NCBI RefSeq assembly: GCF_028368995.1
Contig: NZ_JAQNDL010000001.1
Span: 2,878,001 to 2,942,000 of the forward strand
Reading direction: 5' to 3'
Origin: Nannocystis bainbridge
GTDB taxonomy: Bacteria > Myxococcota_A > Polyangia > Nannocystales > Nannocystaceae
Length of the DNA: 64,000 bases
The notes beneath the pieces were generated by a model. That model had not been told where the DNA came from and made no database searches. It saw only the letters and a program-made list of their open reading frames with translations. Every line of letters begins with the position of its first letter. Positions within the stretch are counted from its first letter, which is position 1. Shown piece after piece: positions 34,705 to 42,815 of this stretch. The position numbers were made by a program, and so were the translations under genes.

Positions 34705-35955
34705 ATGCAAGGCGCCCCCCCGATCAACTTCGCGGTGCCCGGAGACGTCGGGGCCGCGCAGCGAATGGCCGCCGCCGCTCGCGGCGACGCCGTCGCCTTC
34801 ATCGAGCTGTGCGAGAGCTACGCCCCGGCCCTGCTGGGCGCGACCTTGCGGATCCTCGGCGACCGGGTCGCCGCCGAGAGCGCGGTCTACGGCGTCCTCC
34901 TCGACGGCTGGCGCGGCGCCAAGCAGTTCGACCCGCGTCACTACAGCGTCCGCGTGTGGTGGACCATCGGAGCCCGCGGCGCGGCCCTGCACGCCCTGCC
35001 CGAGCACCGCGCCGCTCGCATGGCGGCCGTCCACGACACCCAGATCACCACCCTCGACGACAAGACCGAGGCGCCCGACGTGGGGCCCCTGCGCCAGGCC
35101 GTGCAGACGGCGATGCTCGACCTCGACGACGAGCCGCGCAGCGCCCTCCAGCTGGCCTACTTCGAGGGCCTCGGCGCCGGCGAGATCGCCGATCGTGCCC
35201 GCACCTCGCCCGAGGTCGTGCGCGCCCAGGTCGCCGACGGCCTGCGGCGGCTGTCGGCGGCGCTCGCCGGCACCCCTCCCACCACCGATGTCCCGCGCCC
35301 GCACGACCACCTCGCCGCCGCTTACTTGCTCGACGAGCTCGCGCCCGAGGACCGCGTCCGCTTCGAGCGCGGCGAGGCCATCGGCGAGCTGCAGGCCGTC
35401 GAGGTTGCGGCCCAGCGCGACAACGTCCACGGCCTCGCGCTCTACACCTTCCCCGCCGCCCTGTTGCCGCAGACGCGCGCGCGCCTGGTCGCCGCGATCG
35501 CCGGCCCCGAGCGACTCAGCCCGTTCACCGAGGACCTCGCCGCGCTGCTGCGCCTGCCGCACCACGACGCCCGCGAGATCCTCGCCCGCGTCGACGCGCC
35601 CCGCGGCTGGCGCGACGACGCCGGCCTGCGGATCTTGCCGCTCGAGACCGGCGCCGAGGTACGTGTCCCCGAGAGCATGTCCGAAGAGCCAGATGCGGTC
35701 TCCACCAGCGACATCACGCTGATCCAGCGTCCGGCGTGGCCGCGGCGGCTGATCGTGCGCGTCGCACCGGGCGCGGTCATCCCGTCTCGCTATCCGCACA
35801 GCGAGGCGCGCGTGCTGGTGCTCCAGGGCGGCCTCAGTCACGAGGAGTCCGGCGCGGCGCGCCCGGGCGACCTGGTGCCGTGGCCTTCGGGCACCACGCT
35901 GGGCGTGGCCGACGCGGGCGGGCCGGAGCTGATCCTCGCCGTTCTGAATCAATGA
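34705..35955 (+). CDS. ECF-type sigma domain fused to RskA-like anti-sigma and ChrR-type cupin
   Basis: 416 aa. Residues 18-95 read like sigma region 2 (AAAARGDAVAFIELCESYAP, AAESAVYGVLLDGWRGAKQF, RVWWTIGARGAAL). Residues 128-180 read like region 4 (DDEPRSALQLAYFEGLGAGE, IADRARTSPEVVRAQVADG). Then LAAAYLLDELAPEDRVRFER matches the helical N-terminal domain of anti-sigma factors, without the HxxxCxxC zinc site. The last 140 residues are a ChrR-like cupin (SEARVLVLQGGLSHEESGAA, RPGDLVPWPSGTTLGV) with reduced His ligands. Sigma and anti-sigma in one chain is rare; it may be a self-regulating factor. A 42-bp repeat insertion (35661-35702) encodes VRVPESMSEEPDAV. Confidence 0.82.
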   Translation: MQGAPPINFAVPGDVGAAQRMAAAARGDAVAFIELCESYAPALLGATLRILGDRVAAESAVYGVLLDGWRGAKQFDPRHYSVRVWWTIGARGAALHALPEHRAARMAAVHDTQITTLDDKTEAPDVGPLRQAVQTAMLDLDDEPRSALQLAYFEGLGAGEIADRARTSPEVVRAQVADGLRRLSAALAGTPPTTDVPRPHDHLAAAYLLDELAPEDRVRFERGEAIGELQAVEVAAQRDNVHGLALYTFPAALLPQTRARLVAAIAGPERLSPFTEDLAALLRLPHHDAREILARVDAPRGWRDDAGLRILPLETGAEVRVPESMSEEPDAVSTSDITLIQRPAWPRRLIVRVAPGAVIPSRYPHSEARVLVLQGGLSHEESGAARPGDLVPWPSGTTLGVADAGGPELILAVLNQ

Positions 35956-35992
35956 GGTGCCGGGGGCGCCGTGGCGTGCTAACCACGGCCCC

Positions 35993-36304
35993 ATGTCCGG
36001 ATCTACCCACCGGCCCGACGAGACGCGCCGGGCCCCCGCGCGCGAGGCGATCCTCGCCGCGCACAGCTTCCCCGGCGAGTATACGATCAAGGCCTTCGGC
36101 CCAGCCGACGACGCCTTCCGGACCGCCGCGGTCGACAGCGCGCATGGCGTGGTCGGCCCCGCGCGGCTGGCCGTGAGCGAACGAATGACGCGCTCGGGCG
36201 ACCGCCTCTGTCTCACGTTCATTCTCGCCGCCGAGAGCGTCGAGGAGGTCGAGGAGGTGTACGCCCGACTGTACAGCCTCCCCGCCGTCCTCTTAATCTT
36301 TTGA
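35993..36304 (+). CDS. DUF493 (YbeD-like) protein
   Basis: 103 aa, start ATG 35993. The pattern FPGEYTIKAFG, then VSERMTRSGDRLCLTFILAA, then SVEEVEEVYARLYSLPAVLL is that of the DUF493/YbeD family, a small ferredoxin-like ACT-related fold. In E. coli ybeD is linked to lipoate metabolism regulation, but its exact role is unclear. It begins 37 bp after the sigma/anti-sigma fusion gene. The Glu-rich helix near 80-90 is intact. Cytoplasmic, no signal. Confidence 0.8.
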   Translation: MSGSTHRPDETRRAPAREAILAAHSFPGEYTIKAFGPADDAFRTAAVDSAHGVVGPARLAVSERMTRSGDRLCLTFILAAESVEEVEEVYARLYSLPAVLLIF

Positions 36305-36391
36305 GGCCAGAGTCTCGCTCGCGCCCCTGAATGTCCTCGCGGCGCCGCGGGTCCAAACCCGCGGCTCCCGTCACCCCACCGACCAGTTGCC

Positions 36392-37015
36392 ATGCTTGCA
36401 CGTCCACTCCAGCTCATCGCCCTAGGCCTCGCGCTCACCTCCGGCCTCGGCGCCAACCTCGGCTGCAAGCCCAAGGCCGTGCGCGGCGGCCCCGGCACCG
36501 AGAACCCCAACCTCGACCAGGGCGCGATGAGCACCACGCTCGACCGCAAGGACTTGCAGGATCTGCTGCAGGTCGCGCTCGAGAAGCTGCACGCCTCGCC
36601 GTTCTGGGCCCAGGTCTCGAGCTTCCCGGCCCCGGTGGTGGTGGCGATCTGGCCGTTCAAGAACGAGACCTCGGAGCACATCGACGACCAGCTCAACACG
36701 CTGCTCGGCGACCTCGAGACCGAGCTCGTCAACAGCGGCGTGGTCCAGGTGGTCAGCCGCGAGCGCCAGGCCGAGATGGCCAGCGAAGCCGCGGTGCAGC
36801 AGAACCGCTCGGTCTACGACCCGAACTTCGCCGCCCAGATCTCGCGCCAGATCGGCGCCAAGTACTTCTTCACCGGCAAGGTCGGCAGCGTCGACGAGTT
36901 CTTCAACAAGGAGCGCCGGGTCCAGTACACCCTGTTCATCCAGGTGATCGAGGTCGAGACCAGCCTGGTGCGCTTCCAGTACAAGGCCGAGCGCAGCAAG
37001 GCGATCGTCCGCTAG
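36392..37015 (+). CDS. LpoB-like penicillin-binding-protein activator lipoprotein
   Basis: 207 aa. The signal MLARPLQLIALGLALTSGLG ends with the lipobox ANLGC. The mature part has LDRKDLQDLLQVALEKLHAS, VVVAIWPFKNETSEHIDDQL, LGDLETELVNSGVVQVVSRE and SRQIGAKYFFTGKVGSVDEF, the pattern of the LpoB (PF13036) family, outer-membrane lipoproteins that switch on bifunctional penicillin-binding proteins. It is the first gene of a three-gene envelope cluster; the next starts six bases after its stop. The partner PBP is not in the window. Confidence 0.87.
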   Translation: MLARPLQLIALGLALTSGLGANLGCKPKAVRGGPGTENPNLDQGAMSTTLDRKDLQDLLQVALEKLHASPFWAQVSSFPAPVVVAIWPFKNETSEHIDDQLNTLLGDLETELVNSGVVQVVSRERQAEMASEAAVQQNRSVYDPNFAAQISRQIGAKYFFTGKVGSVDEFFNKERRVQYTLFIQVIEVETSLVRFQYKAERSKAIVR

Positions 37016-37021
37016 GGTGCC

Positions 37022-38419
37022 ATGCCCGCCCCGTCCGCGCGCCTGCGAGCCGGCCTGGCCGCGCTCTCGCTCGGCCTGGCCCTCGGGACAGGTTGTGCGA
37101 CCTACTCGGACCGCACCCGCGAGGCCCGCGGCGCGGCCCAGCGGGGCGACCTGCCCGGCGCAGAGAAGCAGGTCAACAAGCTGCTCGGCACCCGCAGCAG
37201 CAAGGACATGCCGACCAAATGGAAGAAGGACACCGCGCTGGCCCTGCTCGAGCGCGGCATGATCCTCCACGCCAGCGGCGCCTACAAGCTCAGCGCCCGC
37301 GACCTCTCGGTCGCCGAGAAGCAGCTCGAGCTCCTCGACATCGCCCGCGACGGCGCCGGCCAGCTCGGCAAGTACGTGTTCTCCGACAGCTCCACCAAGT
37401 ACAAGGCGCCGCCGTCGGAGAAGCTGGTCCTCAACGCCTACAACCTCCTCAACTACCTGTTGCAGGGCGACCTCTCGGGCGCGCGCGTCGAGGCCAAGCG
37501 CTTCACCGTGATGCACGAGTACCTCACCAGCTACGACCAGCGCGGCCGCCCGCGGGGCGACGGCGCGGGCGGCGAGGCCCCGGCGCTGCCCCACGGCGCG
37601 TTCGGCAGCTGGCTGGCCGGCTTCGTGTTCGAGCGCCTCGGCGAGCACGAGTCGGCGCTGCGCTACTACGACGAGGCCCTGCAGGCGCGCCCGTTCGCCA
37701 GCCTGGTCGGCCCGGTCCAGCGGCTGTCGGCGCTGGCCGGCTACCGCTCGCCCCACATCGATGCTGTCCTCGGGGGCATGTCCTATGAGGCAGCCCAGGC
37801 GCCGGCCGAGGTCGTGGTGGTCGTCAGCGTCGGCCGGGCCCCGCTCAAGGAGGCGCGCCACATGCCGATCGGCGCCGCCATCGGCCTGGCCCACGCCTAC
37901 GTCACCGGCGACAGCCGCGTGCTCGAGCGCAGCGCGCTGAAGATGGTCGTCTACCCCGAGCTGGTGCCGTCGGGCAGCGCGTTCGAGACCGCCGAGCTGC
38001 GCGTCGACGGCCAGGCGGTCGGGCTCGAGATCGCCAGCGACATCCAGACCGAGGTCATCACCGAGTACGAGGAGATGAAGCCGAAGATCATCGGCGCCGC
38101 GATCTCGCGCCTGATCGTGCGCGCCGCGGTGGCCGAGGGCGCGCGCGCGGCCGGCAACAGCGCGGAGAAGGGCGGCGCGATCATCGGCCTGTTCGCCGCG
38201 CTCGCGGCCGAAGGCGCCCTGCTGGCGGCCGATCGCCCTGACACCCGCTCCTGGACGCTCCTGCCCGGCCTCGTCCTGGTCGCGCGCGTCCCCGTCCTGC
38301 CCGGCCCGCACGCCGTCAGCGTGATCGCCTCCGGCCGCGGCGGCAGCGAGACCCGCAACTATTCGCTCGACGTGGCCGCCGGCGGCTACGTTGTGCTCGA
38401 CGTCACCACCCTGCGCTGA
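37022..38419 (+). CDS. COG3014-type TPR-like lipoprotein
   Basis: 465 aa. The signal ends LALGTGCATY. Residues 25-260 form TPR-like helical repeats (LERGMILHASGAYKLSARDL, NAYNLLNYLLQGDLSGARVE, VFERLGEHESALRYYDEALQ), and the second half has VVVVVSVGRAPLKEARHMPI, HAYVTGD and AISRLIVRAAVAEGAR, characteristic of the COG3014 lipoproteins that accompany LpoB in many Gram-negatives. It follows the LpoB-like gene by six bases. A 42-bp 14-bp-repeat insertion (37762-37803) lies in frame and encodes AVLGGMSYEAAQAP. Likely works with LpoB in envelope control. Confidence 0.83.
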   Translation: MPAPSARLRAGLAALSLGLALGTGCATYSDRTREARGAAQRGDLPGAEKQVNKLLGTRSSKDMPTKWKKDTALALLERGMILHASGAYKLSARDLSVAEKQLELLDIARDGAGQLGKYVFSDSSTKYKAPPSEKLVLNAYNLLNYLLQGDLSGARVEAKRFTVMHEYLTSYDQRGRPRGDGAGGEAPALPHGAFGSWLAGFVFERLGEHESALRYYDEALQARPFASLVGPVQRLSALAGYRSPHIDAVLGGMSYEAAQAPAEVVVVVSVGRAPLKEARHMPIGAAIGLAHAYVTGDSRVLERSALKMVVYPELVPSGSAFETAELRVDGQAVGLEIASDIQTEVITEYEEMKPKIIGAAISRLIVRAAVAEGARAAGNSAEKGGAIIGLFAALAAEGALLAADRPDTRSWTLLPGLVLVARVPVLPGPHAVSVIASGRGGSETRNYSLDVAAGGYVVLDVTTLR

Positions 38420-38499
38420 CCCTCGCTTACGCTGCTCGTCATCCGCCTCGCGCTCCGTCTCTCTCCATACGCAGCCCGCTCGCCCTTCGAGGTGTTCCC

Positions 38500-39114
38500 A
38501 TGATCCGTCGTCGCCTTCGTCTCCGCGCCCTGCACTCCTTCCTCTCGGTCGTCGGCGTGTACCTCGGATTGTGCGCCGTCGCGCCGGTCGCCGAGGCCAG
38601 CGTGCTCGGCCGCCGCGGCATCGAGATCGAGGGCCCGCAGGACCGCCGCGGCTTCTTCATCGGGCCCGGCATCGGCTTCGGCGCGACGTACTTCGACAGC
38701 CCGCTGTTCGCCCGCACCTTCAACGAGGCGACCGCCTTCATCCCCGGCGGCCGCATCGAGCTGGCCCTCGGCGGCGGCGTCGGCAAGCGCCTCACGCTCG
38801 GCGTCAACCTCCACCTCGGCACTTACATGTCGAGCCGCTTCGGCCCCAAGGTGTTCTTCGGCGGCGACGTCGAGGCCAACATCTTCATCATCCGCGGCTT
38901 CTTCGTCCGCACCGGCCTCGGCATCGGCGGCGTGCCGCAGGGCGACGGCCGCCGCGTCCGCATGGGCGCCGGCGGCGTGGTCGGCCTCGGCTACGAGTTC
39001 TGGCTCAACGCCAGCGCAGCCCTCGGCGTGGCCCTGCTCTACGACCTCCGCGCGGTCCCGGGCGACGGCCTGCGTCACACGCCGTACGTCGGCTTGCGCT
39101 TCGCCTGGTACTGA
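38500..39114 (+). CDS. Outer-membrane beta-barrel protein
   Basis: 204 aa with a 33-residue signal (SVVGVYLGLCAVAPVAEA). The mature protein has alternating glycine/aromatic strands typical of small OMP barrels: FFIGPGIGFGATYF, GKRLTLGVNLHLGTYMSSRF, FVRTGLGIGGVP and GVALLYDLRAVPG, ending FAWY with an aromatic C-terminus. It lies 80 bp after the COG3014-type gene on the same strand and is probably part of the same envelope cluster. No binding function shown. Confidence 0.8.
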   Translation: MIRRRLRLRALHSFLSVVGVYLGLCAVAPVAEASVLGRRGIEIEGPQDRRGFFIGPGIGFGATYFDSPLFARTFNEATAFIPGGRIELALGGGVGKRLTLGVNLHLGTYMSSRFGPKVFFGGDVEANIFIIRGFFVRTGLGIGGVPQGDGRRVRMGAGGVVGLGYEFWLNASAALGVALLYDLRAVPGDGLRHTPYVGLRFAWY

Positions 39115-39235
39115 CGCCCGCATCGGCCAGGCCCGCGCCAAGTTCAGCGCAGCCCTCGAATTCCTTTTTGCGCGCAGGGTTAGAGGCCAAGGCGCTCGTC
39201 GGGAGCGGTCCCGGATAATCAGCAATCGTCCCCGA

Positions 39236-39263
39236 GCCTGTCCCAGGACTTTCTGTGACAGGC
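39236..39263. terminator. Inverted repeat after the beta-barrel gene
   Basis: GCCTGTC (39236-39242) pairs with GACAGGC (39257-39263) across a 14-nt loop, 120 bp after the beta-barrel stop; one base more may pair on each side. There is no T-tract. It may be a weak terminator or a decayed repeat unit. Confidence 0.4.
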
Positions 39264-39300
39264 CTCGGTTCCGCGCGAAGCGCCCCGGGACCGAACCCTC

Positions 39301-39711
39301 GTGGACGGCACCGGCCCAGCCGACACTTACCTGGGCGGTGGCGACGTGCTCGTCATCAAGCTGTCCTCGAGCGATGAGAAGGTGTGGAGCCGCATGTTCG
39401 GCACGGGCGGGGGCGACGAACCCAAGGGCGTCGCCACCGACGCGTCGAACAACATCTATGTGGTCGGGTACACGTCGGGCAACCTGGGCGGCAACAACGC
39501 CGGGATGAATGATTACTTCGTCACCCTGTTCTCGAAGGGCGGGACCAAGCTGTGGAGCCGTCAACGCGGCACGAGCAAATCCGACTACTCGAGCGACATC
39601 GCGGTGACCTCGTTCGGCACGCCAGTGATCGCCGGGCAAACCGACGGCTCGTTCGGAACGCCGAACCTCGGCAGCAACGAATGGGTCGAGGCCATGCTGT
39701 GCGGGCAGTGA
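39301..39711 (+). pseudogene. 5'-truncated SBBP/beta-propeller repeat protein
   Basis: 136 residues from GTG 39301 with no signal peptide, no ribosome site and no in-frame head. The content is the tail of a seven-blade propeller: KVWSRMFGTGGGDEPKGVAT and DASNNIYVVGYTSGNLGG are the SBBP repeat (PF06739), followed by a second unit (GGTKLWSRQRGTSKSDYSSD) and GTPVIAGQTDGSFG, ending MLCGQ. Real members have a signal and several blades, so this is a remnant cut at its 5' end at the border of the accessory region. It could also be a fragment made from an unusual start. Confidence 0.6.
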
Positions 39712-39973
39712 GGTGCTGCGCCGACATCGAACTCGATCACGCCGGCGTCGGCAGCCAGCGCCGCGAGCTGCTCCGTCACCTGGAGGTCGCGGATGAACTG
39801 TAGAGGATCGCGGGGCCTCGACTCGGACCTGCCAACCGGCGCCCCTCGACGGCATCGGGGACGCGGTCGTGGGTCGTCGGGAGCATCCGCGAGCTGCTTG
39901 GCTGACGACTAACATCGCCGCACATCGGGCCGAGTTCGGATAAGTTCGGGCAAGAGACCAAAGGACACACGAC

Positions 39974-41074
39974 ATGGCTGCGACCGTCACGGAGCTCGAT
40001 GGCCCGCTCAGACAAGAATTCGAGTCGATCCTCTGCTCGCTCTTCGGCGACAACACCGGCGAGTTGCGACAGCACCTGAGCTACGAGCCGCAGGCCTCCA
40101 GCCTCGTCACAGAGCTACCCGGTCCGAGTGCCTCGATGAGCGCGCTGGTGCATGCGAGCGTGACACTCTTGCTGTCGCACGGCAGGTTGAGCGAACCAGG
40201 CTTCTTCGAGCGCTTGATCGCCCGGAGGCCGCTGCGTGGAGACGAGATCCGGGCGATACGCCAGCGGATCTCGGGTGAAAATTCCTCGCCAGGTGAGGCC
40301 GGGCGGACGCACGTCCTGGTGTTTCGCGGTCAGTTCCCGCAACAGCCGACGCTGATCTCGCTCAAAGAGATCCGGGACGCTCTCCGCCCGATCCAGCCGA
40401 TCGACGAACCAGAGTGGCTCGACTGGCCCCCGCTCGACGCACGGGACCTCACCGCCTGGCGCGCCGGCCTCCGGTCGCTGCATGAACGCGTGGGGCAGTT
40501 CATCGATGCCAAGGTGCGCCCTTCGACCGAGGGCAGCGTATCGGTATTTGCGCTCGGGCCGACTCCGTGGTTGATCGCACTCGGAGATCGCCTCGGAGAT
40601 GCGATTCCGGTCCGAATCTACGGGCGGCTGCGCGAGCCCGAGGGCTGGCACTGGCAGTCGTCCCCTGAATCGGAGACGGCGCTCCGGGTCGAACGGCGCG
40701 GCCCGACCACGAAGGTCACGAGCGTCGCGCTGCTCCTCTCGATCAGCGCTCGCATCTCCCGCAAAGAGGTCGACGCCGTGCTACCGAGACCCGGGCGGGC
40801 GCTGTTCGAGGTATCGCTCGAGCGTCCGCGGCCTGACGCGATCCGCACCGAGGCGCAACTGAGAGAATTCGCCGAACACGCGCGAACGTTGTTCTACCGG
40901 ATCTTCTCGGGTCATACGCGCGATCGGCCGATTCACGTGTTCGCGGCTGCGCCGGCGCCGGTCCTGCTCGCGCTCGGGCGAGCGCTGCCCCACCGCGTCG
41001 CCCGACAGGTCCACCTCCATGACTATTCGGCGCGGGAGGGGTTCAGCCAGGCGCTGCCGCTCTACGAGACATGA
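39974..41074 (+). CDS. CBASS SAVED protein with EAD-like N-terminus
   Basis: 366 aa. The C-terminal two thirds contain two SAVED-like halves: VSVFALGPTPWLIALGDRLG with IPVRIYGRL, and IHVFAAAPAPVLLALGRALP with VARQVHLHDY. SAVED binds cyclic oligonucleotides made by a CD-NTase. The N-terminal 95 residues are helical (FESILCSLFGDNTGELRQHL, LLLSHGRLSEPGFFERLIAR) and resemble an effector-associated (EAD/bacterial death-like) adaptor rather than a nuclease, protease or membrane killer. It converges with cap2, overlapping its end by 32 bp, instead of lying in the CBASS operon. An effector with a matching EAD must act in trans, or the head itself is a new effector. Confidence 0.83.
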   Translation: MAATVTELDGPLRQEFESILCSLFGDNTGELRQHLSYEPQASSLVTELPGPSASMSALVHASVTLLLSHGRLSEPGFFERLIARRPLRGDEIRAIRQRISGENSSPGEAGRTHVLVFRGQFPQQPTLISLKEIRDALRPIQPIDEPEWLDWPPLDARDLTAWRAGLRSLHERVGQFIDAKVRPSTEGSVSVFALGPTPWLIALGDRLGDAIPVRIYGRLREPEGWHWQSSPESETALRVERRGPTTKVTSVALLLSISARISRKEVDAVLPRPGRALFEVSLERPRPDAIRTEAQLREFAEHARTLFYRIFSGHTRDRPIHVFAAAPAPVLLALGRALPHRVARQVHLHDYSAREGFSQALPLYET

Positions 41075-42815
41075 ACGGCGGGGCGCACACGGGACAGTGC
41101 GGCTGCGAGAAGACTTCACCGGCGTGCTCGAGCCGCTCGACGGGCTCCTCGAAGCGCGGCGAGGTCCGGTAGCCGGCCGTGCGGAACGCGGCGGGGTCGC
41201 CCTTCCACGAGCGCAGCAAGGCGCCCCTGTGCTCGCCGGTCATCGCTTGCAAGGCGAGGCGCACCGCCAGCTCGGCGGTGCGCGTGGCGTCGAGCGAGCC
41301 GAACGGAGTGAAAGCGTTGCCGCACGCGGCCAGCTCGCGCGTCACCGCCTGGCCAGGGGCCGCGAACGCGGCGCGATTGCACAGGGCCGGGGCGCGCTCC
41401 TCTTGTGCGGGGGTGAACAGGCAATCGAGGCAGCCCGCCGGACGCGGCTGCTTCGGTCCGTGCCCGGCGATCAGCGCCGCGTGGCCACCGAGCCCGAGCG
41501 GCTCGAGCCAGGTGTAGACGATCGGCGGCGCCTCGGCGGCGTCGAGCGCGATCTCGTTGAGCCAGCGGTCGACGTTGGGATCGCCGGTGGCGGCGACGAC
41601 GATGTCGAAGTCTGCGAGACGGATCGTGCCGGCCTCGATCGCCTGTTCGATGGCCGCGGCGACCGGCTCGACCGTGAGCGCGGGATAGTGCGTTTTCAGC
41701 TCGAAATTCAGCAGGTGGACCTTCGCGGGCGACTTGAGGAACGCCCGCAGGACGTCGCTCGCTAGCGGTTGACCGAGCACGTGGCGGTAGGCGTTCTCGG
41801 GACGGAGCTCGTCGGGGTCCACGAGGGTGAGCGCTTGGACGCCGGCGCGCGCGAGCTCGCCGGCGACGTGACCGCCGACGGCGCCGCAGCCGATCAGCAG
41901 CGCCCTGGAGCGCCGTACCGCCGCGAGCCCACCGCCGCGGGCGACCAGGTAGTCGAGGTCTTGTCGGAAGACGGTGATCGCCTGCGCTCCTGCGGTGCCC
42001 GGACGCCTCGTCAGCGGATGCTCGCCCTCGATACCGAGGTACTCCACGCCGATCAGGCACTGCCCGCCGCGCGGCAACGGGACGCGGACGACGACGAAGC
42101 TGCTCGTGCGGGGCTTGCCGCGCAGTTGCATGTGCAGCGACTTGCGCTGCGCGTCGGTCAGGTTCTGCTTGATGAAACGGGTGATCTCCGTGGTTCCCCA
42201 CTCCGACGGAGTCGAGTCGATCGGCCGCGTCACCTCGTGGAGCGGGACGTAGAGCACCTGCTCGGCGGGCAACCCGGGCAACACGCGGTTCGCCTGTGCG
42301 CGATTGTCGAACAGGTGCCACCACTGGGACATGCGGACGCCGCAAACCCACCGGATCTCCTCGCCTGGCGACACCATCGACAGCGCGAGCGCTTGGCCGG
42401 GCCAGTACAGCGCCAGCTCCTCGATGAACGCGGCCGAGTTGTCGCCGCGTAGCCCGCTGGCGACGAGCTCCAGCGCCATGCGCAGCGCGTCGGCGACGAC
42501 CGCGACGGCGTCCCTGCGATCGAGCAGCACGCCGTCGTGCTCCGAGTAGCAGACATACCCGTGCTTGTGGACGTGAGGCAGCCGCGAGTCGAGGTCGAGG
42601 ACATAGATCCGCGGCAGGACGTTGGGAAAGCGCCGCGGGATGCCGATCCGCACGCGGAGCTCGCGGCCCTCGACGCGGGCTCGGCCCGTGAACGCGCCCG
42701 CGAGCCCATTCGCCCAGCTCTGAGCGAGGAGCTCGGGCCCAGCGGGCGCCGCGTCCTCGAGGATGCCCGCGGCGCACAGCTCGGCGAGCAATTCGGTCAG
42801 GATGGGTCGCGTCAT
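41043..42815 (-). CDS. cap2: CBASS Cap2, E2-E1 fusion conjugating enzyme
   Basis: 590 aa. The N-terminal 160 residues form an E2-like domain with the active Cys in KHGYVCYSEHDGVLLDRRD near 90. The E1/ThiF domain follows after about 300: ALLIGCGAVGGHVAGELARA with the ATP-binding GxGxxG, then LVDPDELRPENAYRHVLGQP and a Cys-rich tail (AGCLDCLF, QPHCPVCAPP) that can hold Zn. Cap2 conjugates the CD-NTase C-terminus to a target, priming it before infection, like ubiquitin transfer. It overlaps the CD-NTase gene by four bases (ATGA). No Cap3 (JAB isopeptidase) gene follows, unlike typical type II CBASS. Confidence 0.88.
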   Translation of the reverse strand: MTRPILTELLAELCAAGILEDAAPAGPELLAQSWANGLAGAFTGRARVEGRELRVRIGIPRRFPNVLPRIYVLDLDSRLPHVHKHGYVCYSEHDGVLLDRRDAVAVVADALRMALELVASGLRGDNSAAFIEELALYWPGQALALSMVSPGEEIRWVCGVRMSQWWHLFDNRAQANRVLPGLPAEQVLYVPLHEVTRPIDSTPSEWGTTEITRFIKQNLTDAQRKSLHMQLRGKPRTSSFVVVRVPLPRGGQCLIGVEYLGIEGEHPLTRRPGTAGAQAITVFRQDLDYLVARGGGLAAVRRSRALLIGCGAVGGHVAGELARAGVQALTLVDPDELRPENAYRHVLGQPLASDVLRAFLKSPAKVHLLNFELKTHYPALTVEPVAAAIEQAIEAGTIRLADFDIVVAATGDPNVDRWLNEIALDAAEAPPIVYTWLEPLGLGGHAALIAGHGPKQPRPAGCLDCLFTPAQEERAPALCNRAAFAAPGQAVTRELAACGNAFTPFGSLDATRTAELAVRLALQAMTGEHRGALLRSWKGDPAAFRTAGYRTSPRFEEPVERLEHAGEVFSQPHCPVCAPPFMSRRAAAPG

